The notes below the pieces were generated by a model. That model saw only the letters and a program-made list of their open reading frames with translations. It had not been told where the DNA came from and did no database searches. Below, one piece after another: positions 58,742 through 64,000 of a stretch of 64,000 nt of DNA. Source of the DNA: Chlamydiales bacterium (GTDB lineage Bacteria; Chlamydiota; Chlamydiia; Chlamydiales; JAAKFR01); the NCBI GenBank assembly GCA_024233495.1, contig JACKPM010000001.1, positions 186,001 through 250,000 of the forward strand. Reading direction: 5' to 3'. The first letter of the stretch is position 1, and each line of letters starts with the position of its first letter. The position numbers were made by a program, and so were the translations under genes.

Positions 58742-59423
58742 GGAAGAGAGCGTGTGCTGGGGCGCAGATACCTGCTGCTCTTCGATCTTTCTTTGCGAGC
58801 ATCTCTAAGATTTCATCATGTGACCGCTTTTCAAGCAGAGCGCCCACTATATTGCGCACCATCTTGTACAAAAAACCATTTCCTTCAAACTCAAGCCGTA
58901 TCCCTCCTTTTTGCTGCACGATGTCAATGCGTTTGAGTGTGCGCACAGTTGTTTTCACTGAGCTTCCTACGTTTGAGAAAGTAGTAAAGTCGTGTGTGCC
59001 AATGAACGCCTCTTTTGCCTCAGCAAGATTTTCTATTGGGTAGGGAACGTGACATCTGTAGCGGCGAAAGAAGGGGTCAGCCACTTTGTCAAACCAGAGG
59101 TGGTAGTGGTAGATTTTCCCGGTTGCAGAATATTGTGCATGGAAGTCGGAAGAGACCTCTTCAATTGACTGGATGCGGATATCAGTAGGGAGGATGCCAT
59201 TGAGGGCATGGAGGTCAGGAATGGTATCTGCGTCGAAGTGTGCCACTTGTCCCAATGCATGTGCACCACTGTCCGTGCGGCCAGAGCCAATGAGGCGGAT
59301 TTCCTTTTTCAGTAGGAGGGCAAGCGCTCTTTCGATCTCACCTTGAATCGAGTTGGCGTTGGGCTGCACTTGCCAGCCGCTATAGCCTCCGCCGTCATAT
59401 GCGATTTTCACCTTAATTCTCAT
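58647..59423 (-). CDS. truA: tRNA pseudouridine(38-40) synthase
   Basis: 258 residues from MRIKVKIAYDGGGYSGWQVQ. The catalytic Asp is in GSGRTDSGAHALGQVAHF near residue 52. HDFTTFSNVGSS and FLYKMVRNIVGALLEK are further marks. After the usual end (ALFLMQVHY) there is a 20-residue tail that overlaps the HAD gene on the other strand. It overlaps ispD by 11 bp. Confidence 0.95.
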   Translation of the reverse strand: MRIKVKIAYDGGGYSGWQVQPNANSIQGEIERALALLLKKEIRLIGSGRTDSGAHALGQVAHFDADTIPDLHALNGILPTDIRIQSIEEVSSDFHAQYSATGKIYHYHLWFDKVADPFFRRYRCHVPYPIENLAEAKEAFIGTHDFTTFSNVGSSVKTTVRTLKRIDIVQQKGGIRLEFEGNGFLYKMVRNIVGALLEKRSHDEILEMLAKKDRRAAGICAPAHALFLMQVHYQSSGCAQKEASPCADAQSPLVVART

Positions 59424-60063
59424 AGAAGTTCCTTGCAATGATGATGTCTTCTGGAGTCGTGATTTTGAGGTTGCGGCTACTACCTTCAATCAGTTGGACG
59501 GGATGGCCCACAAGCTCTGCAAGCGAAACGTCATCTGTGACAGTAAGATTCTCTTTGTTCGCCTTCGCGAATCCTTGCTGCAAGATGGCGCGGGATATGA
59601 TCTGTGGTGTTTGAATCTCCCAAACAGTCGAGCGATCGAGAGTTCTTTTTACAACACCCTTGTCACACGTCTGTTTCACTGTTGAGGTAATTGGCATCCC
59701 CAGCGCTGCTGCCCCAACGTGGCACGCAACATTGTACAGCTCAGCAAGTAGGTCAAGTGTGATGAAAGGGCGCGCTCCATCATGGACGCAGATCATGTCG
59801 TGGTGACACCGCGCAAGGGCATTTTCTACTGAGTCTTGCCGTCTTGTGCCAGGCTCAGCAAAAAAGACAGGGTAACCAGTAAACAGATTGTGGTACTCCT
59901 CTTTGCACACCACCACGATCTCTTGCACGCCCGCCTCACAGAAGAGGTCGAGGCTGTGAAGGATAATCGGCTTGTTACCTAAGGGTAAAAACTGCTTGGG
60001 AGTTTGGCTGCGCATCCGCACGCCTCGGCCACCACCCAATAAAATGACAGAGAGATTATGCAC
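59413..60063 (-). CDS. ispD: 2-C-methylerythritol 4-phosphate cytidylyltransferase
   Basis: Third step of the MEP isoprenoid pathway. 216 residues. LLGGGRGVRMRSQTPKQFLP is the CTP-binding loop (family consensus has AAGxGxR; here LGGGRGVR), VHDGARPFI and ITSTVKQ, then TPQIISRAIL and TDDVSLAELVG complete the signature. Overlaps truA by 11 bp and the metallophosphoesterase gene by 8 bp, the chlamydial order. Confidence 0.95.
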   Translation of the reverse strand: MHNLSVILLGGGRGVRMRSQTPKQFLPLGNKPIILHSLDLFCEAGVQEIVVVCKEEYHNLFTGYPVFFAEPGTRRQDSVENALARCHHDMICVHDGARPFITLDLLAELYNVACHVGAAALGMPITSTVKQTCDKGVVKRTLDRSTVWEIQTPQIISRAILQQGFAKANKENLTVTDDVSLAELVGHPVQLIEGSSRNLKITTPEDIIIARNFYEN

Positions 60064-61006
60064 GCTTTCTCCCTGTGAGTACTGTCACTTCTGGGGGAGA
60101 GAAAAGGCGGAAAGGTTTGTAGCCACCGAGTCCTCGATTGACGTAAAGCCGCTTGCCATCAACGTTGAATAGGCCGCGCGTGTATTGAGGATTCTCAAGT
60201 CTAGCAAGTTTGCGAGAGACTTTGCTGAGAAAGGGGAGATGGATTTGTTCACCGTGGGTGTGCCCAGAGAGCACCCAATCACCGGGGTATCTCTGCAAGT
60301 GGACAAAAGTATCGGGGTTGTGTGAGAGTACAATGCCGGGCAGCTCCTTCTTATAGCCAGCAAAAGCGGTATCGGGGCGGCACCTTCCCAAAGCGTAGTC
60401 TCCAAGTCCTGTGATATTTAAGCCAATGGGGAGTGTCGTTGTTGTATTTTCTAGAAGAGTGAAGGGTGTCTCACGCAAAAGGGCACAAAGCTCTTCGTGG
60501 AGGGGAGTGGAAGCAGCGTCGTTTGTGATTTGAAACACTTCAGGCGTATTTTTGATGATCGCCCAAATAGCGCGCATGATGCCCACAGCGGGCTTGATGG
60601 GGCGCATGATGTCATAAAGCCCAGAGCTGTTGCGGCTCACATAGCGCGCATAGTCGTGATTGCCAAAAATACAATAGCAGCCGTGCTTTGCTTGCAATCT
60701 GTTAAGAAATTTCTTTAATCTCTCCTGGTCTTGCAGGTGGGAATGGCAAATGAAGTCACCTGTAAATAAAATAATATCGGGCTTTTGTCGCAAAATGCGG
60801 CGTGCAATGCGGTCTAAAAATTTGTCTGAAAAACTTTCGTGAAAGTGAAGGTCGCTGAATTGGACGATCCTTAGGCCGTCGAGATGAGGGTGCTCCTTTG
60901 GGAGTACCCAGTCAAGGTTAGTTACCTTGACCAGGTAGGGCTCGATGTAGCGAGGCCAGATGCCTACAATCGAAATGGCGCTAATAAAGTCGATAAATAG
61001 AGACAT
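60056..61006 (-). CDS. Metallophosphoesterase (YaeI-like)
   Basis: 316 residues. A hydrophobic N terminus (FIDFISAISIVGIWP) may anchor it in the inner membrane. Calcineurin-type metal motifs: FSDLHFH, FTGDFICHSH, IFGNHDY, VLSHNPDTF and LSGHTHGEQIHLP. YaeI-like enzymes act on phosphodiesters; LpxG, the chlamydial UDP-diacylglucosamine hydrolase of lipid A synthesis, comes from this family and this locus (CT461), so that role is likely here. Confidence 0.88.
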   Translation of the reverse strand: MSLFIDFISAISIVGIWPRYIEPYLVKVTNLDWVLPKEHPHLDGLRIVQFSDLHFHESFSDKFLDRIARRILRQKPDIILFTGDFICHSHLQDQERLKKFLNRLQAKHGCYCIFGNHDYARYVSRNSSGLYDIMRPIKPAVGIMRAIWAIIKNTPEVFQITNDAASTPLHEELCALLRETPFTLLENTTTTLPIGLNITGLGDYALGRCRPDTAFAGYKKELPGIVLSHNPDTFVHLQRYPGDWVLSGHTHGEQIHLPFLSKVSRKLARLENPQYTRGLFNVDGKRLYVNRGLGGYKPFRLFSPPEVTVLTGRKRA

Positions 61007-61048
61007 TACGCCCCCATTATCGACCTTATCAATAAATCGAGCAACACC

Positions 61049-61306
61049 TTACTTAATGTGCTTAGAAACTTTCTTTGTCATTTGGAACATGTCGATTGCA
61101 TTCTTTGATCCAAATACCTTTGCCAGCTTCTCATCTGGGATGATATTGCGCTTATTCTTTGTATCTTGGCAGTTGTGCTTCTTGATGTAGACCCAAAGTT
61201 TTTTGATGATTTCAGTGCGTGGCATAGGACCCGGTCCTACAACAGCCTTTAGGTCGTCACTGATGTTCACAGGCTCCATGAACGCGCTATTCTTTTTTTT
61301 AGCCAT
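61049..61306 (-). CDS. SWIB-domain protein
   Basis: 85 residues consisting of one SWIB/MDM2 fold (PMPRTEIIKKLWVYIKKHNC, IIPDEKLAKVFGSKNAIDMF). The domain is eukaryotic in origin and conserved in all chlamydiae (CT460), where it has been linked to chromatin condensation or host chromatin factors. AGGAGAG precedes the ATG. Single-gene unit followed downstream by the metallophosphoesterase gene. Confidence 0.93.
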   Translation of the reverse strand: MAKKKNSAFMEPVNISDDLKAVVGPGPMPRTEIIKKLWVYIKKHNCQDTKNKRNIIPDEKLAKVFGSKNAIDMFQMTKKVSKHIK

Positions 61307-61390
61307 TTCGTTCTCTCCTCTAAAAGGTGTTTACTCTTCGTTCCAATTCTTTTATCCTCACCTCCAATTTTGAGTCAAAACAATTTATAG

Positions 61391-63043
61391 ATGCTGCGAG
61401 AAAGATTAGCTGAGATAGGGCAAGAGATCGTCCTCACAGATGAGAACGTTCAGAAACTAAATGAAGTTGAGAAGTTTTATGCGAGTATTGGGGGTGTTGT
61501 GGGTTACCACAATAAGGTGCTCGCACTCCTTGACAACACGCACATAGAAAAGAGGCGTTTCACAAAAGCTCCTCAACTTTCTCTTACAAAAGAGGCGACG
61601 ATTGCGGGGATAAAAGCGCTTCCGCAGTTTGGGGAAATCTATCCGCTTGGCGGTCTTGGCTCGCGTCTCGACTTGCGTGATGACAAGGGAAATGCGCTTC
61701 CTGCAGCATCGCTCCCCTTTTTAGGACGCACACTGCTTGAAGGGCTCATTCGTGACGTGCAAGCGCGTGAACATCTCTACTTTGAGCTCTTTGGTGAACG
61801 GGTCATCACACCGATTGCGATGATGGGGTCTGATGAACGCCCCCACATCCTTAAACTGTGTGAGGAGAGCAACTGGTTTGGGCGTGGAAAGGAGAACTTC
61901 TTCCTATTCAAGCAGCCCTCTGTGCCTGTTCTTACAACAGAAGGAGAGTGGCTCACAGAGGACGATGTTCTTGTTTGCCAACCAAATGGACATGGAGCGA
62001 TTTGGAAAGCGGCGCTTGATAATGGTATCTTTGACTGGTTTGAAAAGAAAGGGCGCTCCCGCCTTCTTGTGCGACAAATCAACAACCCAATTGCTGGTGT
62101 TGACGACTGCCTCCTCTCTTTTATGGGCACTGGTGTGATGCAAAATAAGGCGTTTGGTTTCTCTTCATGTGAACGTGCAAAAGGTGTGCAAGAAGGGATG
62201 CTTGTGCTGGTTGAAAAAGAGGGTAAACAATGCATCTCTAACATCGAGTACACTGAACTTGAAAAAGAGGGAATTGAAGATCAAGGCTTCCCAGCGAATA
62301 CAAACATTCTTTACGTCGATCTGAAAAAGCTTTTGCCCATAATTAAAAAAAATCCTCTTCCTGGTTTAATGGTGAATCTCAAAGGAGACAAAACAGCGCG
62401 CCTTGAAAGCATGATGCAAAACATCAGTGACACGCTCATGGCGCCAATAGGAGAGGAGTTACCAACCTTTCTTACCTTCAATGAGCGCCGTCGTACCATC
62501 TCATCGGCTAAGCGGAAATTCGAAGAGGGGAAAGGAGTTGCCTCCACGCCGCAAGGCGCCTACCTTGATTGGATGGCAAATGCGCGTGAATTGTTGAAAA
62601 AATGCGGTTTCGAGCTGCCGGAGTATTTCGCCTTTAATTACACTCCCTCTCTTGGTCCTCTCTATTCTATTATTGAGCAAAAATTGCTTGGGGGAAAAAT
62701 TGAAGAGGGGAGTGAGCTTGTGCTTGATCACCCAGACATTTACATCGAAAATCTTTACCTTAAAGGCTCGTTACAAGTTCGAGGGAAATGCCGCCTAGAA
62801 AACGTAAGAGTAAAAAATCGAGGGATCAAGGGGGGGAGCTTTTGGGATCATGCTTTAGAAAGGGACGAAACAGTTGAGATTATAGGCAATTTTTGGGCTC
62901 AAGATGTAGAGCTAACAAGAAGTTACCATGTTCCAGAGGGGGAGGCGTGGAAGCTCACCCCCACTGGCTTGAAAAAAGCAGCTGATTGGCGCTTTAGCTA
63001 CCTACTCAATGGTCGCAACATAGACGTTGACTTGCTCAGTTAG
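61391..63043 (+). CDS. UDP-sugar pyrophosphorylase-like nucleotidyltransferase
   Basis: 550 residues. Nucleotide-binding loop YPLGGLGSRLDLRDDKGNAL near 82, PAASLPFLGRTLLEG, MMGSDERPH, VCQPNGHGAIWKAA near 199 and LVNLKGDKTARLES follow the UDPGP/USP pattern. A C-terminal left-handed beta-helix-like tail (LDHPDIYIENLYLKGSLQVR). Larger and more plant/UGP3-like than bacterial GalU. The expected product is a UDP-sugar for glycogen or envelope use; sugar specificity unknown. Alone on the plus strand. Confidence 0.78.
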   Translation: MLRERLAEIGQEIVLTDENVQKLNEVEKFYASIGGVVGYHNKVLALLDNTHIEKRRFTKAPQLSLTKEATIAGIKALPQFGEIYPLGGLGSRLDLRDDKGNALPAASLPFLGRTLLEGLIRDVQAREHLYFELFGERVITPIAMMGSDERPHILKLCEESNWFGRGKENFFLFKQPSVPVLTTEGEWLTEDDVLVCQPNGHGAIWKAALDNGIFDWFEKKGRSRLLVRQINNPIAGVDDCLLSFMGTGVMQNKAFGFSSCERAKGVQEGMLVLVEKEGKQCISNIEYTELEKEGIEDQGFPANTNILYVDLKKLLPIIKKNPLPGLMVNLKGDKTARLESMMQNISDTLMAPIGEELPTFLTFNERRRTISSAKRKFEEGKGVASTPQGAYLDWMANARELLKKCGFELPEYFAFNYTPSLGPLYSIIEQKLLGGKIEEGSELVLDHPDIYIENLYLKGSLQVRGKCRLENVRVKNRGIKGGSFWDHALERDETVEIIGNFWAQDVELTRSYHVPEGEAWKLTPTGLKKAADWRFSYLLNGRNIDVDLLS

Positions 63044-63157
63044 GCAGTTTGGGCACTTTTTTCGCCTTTTAGCCTCAAACGAGCTAAAAACTGCTAAGAT
63101 CATCAATAAACTAATCGCATACTTCATTCTTTATGTCCTTTTTGTAAATATTGTCTA

Positions 63158-63310
63158 TATAGTCAATTCAGCTCAAAATGTTAGAGATTCTGCACAATGA
63201 GGCTTTGCCAAAGCTCGTCCTTGCTCATCAATGGTCATTGCCAAGATTTGGACGTTCTTTATCTGCGCCATACTACACATAGCCTATAAAATTTTCGAGT
63301 GAATCAACCG
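63158..63310 (+). repeat. Family C palindromic element, degenerate
   Basis: Left end TATAGTCAATTCAGCTCAAA, interior TGAGGCTTTGCCAAAGCTCG and TTGCTCATCAATGG, right end AAAATTTTCGAGTGAATCAA that imperfectly inverts the left end. The terminal bases agree with family A, so C may be an old relative. The region 63044-63431 has no gene; a TTTTAGC...GCTAAAA stem at 63067-63089 may end the upstream message. Confidence 0.6.
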
Positions 63311-63431
63311 TATTTCACCAGAAAAGAGGACTTTAGCCAAGTCATATTTATAAAATATTATTCAAATCTTAATTAAAAATTAAACTTTATTTTCTATAAT
63401 TATGGTAGTTCTTAACACAAAGGTGGTGAGT

Positions 63432-63920
63432 ATGAATAGGATTGAATGGATAGAAATGACGGATTTTGGCCGAAATCTGGAGAATTATCCTGAAATGGAG
63501 GTTCCCAAAGAGGGGGGTAAAAAAATCGATAAGAAGGTTTTGGCTATTGTAGTAGGAGTCATTGCTGCTGCTATTCTAGCCTACGGTCTATCAAGCATTC
63601 GTATGGAGCATCCACATCATGTGCCGCATAATGCTATCCATTTATCTAATTTCAGGCAGGCGTATATGGATCCAAGTGATAAACTGTTCTATGATGCAAA
63701 ATTGCGGCATGCTTTTGAGGCCTTTCATGGCAAAGTCTATAGTTATATTGTAGATGATACGCCCTATAGGCACCATTTTGAATTTATCAGTGGAGATGCG
63801 ACAGCAGAGCAGTTGCATCAACTCTTACAGCGCCATGACGTAGGCTTTTTAAATTTAGATATAAGAATTGGGAATACCGACCAGTATCTCTGCTGGCATG
63901 ATGTTTGGGTATCTCCATAA
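63432..63920 (+). CDS. Orphan single-pass membrane protein
   Basis: 162 residues from the ATG at 63432 (AGGTGGTGAG upstream); an in-frame ATG at 63402 is possible. Cytosolic N terminus (MNRIEWIEMTDFGRNLENYP), one membrane helix at about 37-55 (VLAIVVGVIAAAILAYGL), and a His-rich outer domain (EHPHHVPHNAIH, YRHHFEFISGD). AT-rich with no homologue recognised, placed between repeats like the other accessory genes. Confidence 0.6.
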   Translation: MNRIEWIEMTDFGRNLENYPEMEVPKEGGKKIDKKVLAIVVGVIAAAILAYGLSSIRMEHPHHVPHNAIHLSNFRQAYMDPSDKLFYDAKLRHAFEAFHGKVYSYIVDDTPYRHHFEFISGDATAEQLHQLLQRHDVGFLNLDIRIGNTDQYLCWHDVWVSP

Positions 63921-63936
63921 GAAACTTTGAAATAGT

Positions 63937-64000
63937 TATAGTCAAATCAGTTGAGAATTTTACAAATGCGTGCCAGATGGCAAAGCCAAAGTAAGAGCGG
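63937..64000 (+). repeat. Family A element, cut by the window edge
   Basis: Starts TATAGTCAAATCAGTTGAGA and continues ATGGCAAAGCCAAAGTAAG to the end of the window; the interior order equals the inverse of copies 1-5, so this copy is in the opposite orientation. Confidence 0.85.

Overview
The window is chromosomal DNA of a chlamydia, most likely an amoeba- or arthropod-associated (Parachlamydia-like) lineage rather than a Chlamydiaceae species. Gene content and order are chlamydial: coiled-coil gene-ruvC-ruvA-ndk, kdsA-lptC-lptA-lptB, parE-parC next to hemA, murJ-nfo-rpsD-trhO, and the run ogt-MORN lipoprotein-pheT-LysM-yidD-recO-ctcC-ctcB-truA-ispD-yaeI-SWIB all follow orders I remember from Chlamydia trachomatis (about CT460-477, CT500-503, CT624-627, CT653-655, CT660-662). 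An asparaginyl-tRNA synthetase, degenerate transposase sequence, many interspersed palindromic repeats and eukaryote-like zinc-finger proteins argue for an environmental chlamydia. No intact transposase, CRISPR array, rRNA or replication origin was seen.

Layout. 1-7.6 kb: riboflavin genes, smc, alanine dehydrogenase and an Hsp70-like gene, tightly overlapping. 7.6-12.6 kb: AT-rich accessory islet with a dead IS5-type transposase, two palindromic repeat families, tyrP and three orphan genes whose products begin M/V-x-x-C or MFCCR-like. 12.6-24.3 kb: heptosyltransferase, recombination genes, ndk, a GT61 glycosyltransferase, pabA, the Lpt/KDO/folate cluster, tRNA-Arg, a dead SDR gene, khpA, dtd, rluD and a lipoprotein. 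24.3-29.0 kb: second accessory islet with a secreted ankyrin protein and two tandem paralogous C2H2 zinc-finger genes, packed between repeat copies. 29.0-40.4 kb: topoisomerase IV, hemA, asnS, nfo, murJ, rpsD, trhO. 40.4-42.8 kb: two Inc-like membrane proteins. 42.8-56.3 kb: DNA repair, pheT, yidD, a MerR regulator, tRNAs, recO, hpf, two B-box-like zinc proteins, the CtcB/CtcC two-component system and a secreted-looking EEP hydrolase. 56.3-64 kb: tRNA-Leu, repeats, M15-type lipoprotein, HAD, truA, ispD, metallophosphoesterase, SWIB protein, UDP-sugar pyrophosphorylase-like enzyme and an orphan membrane protein.

How it fits together. The core genes serve envelope biogenesis (KDO, Lpt export, heptose transfer, MurJ), DNA repair and topology, translation and cofactor synthesis. 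The accessory islets hold proteins with host-like domains (ankyrin, C2H2, B-box-like, Inc-like bilobed hydrophobic segments) and lie next to about 162-bp (family A) and 167-bp (family B) full-length palindromic elements, which suggests that repeat-rich sites are where effector-type genes accumulate. The most striking content is the pair of six-finger C2H2 proteins whose central acidic segments resemble eukaryotic transcription-activation domains.
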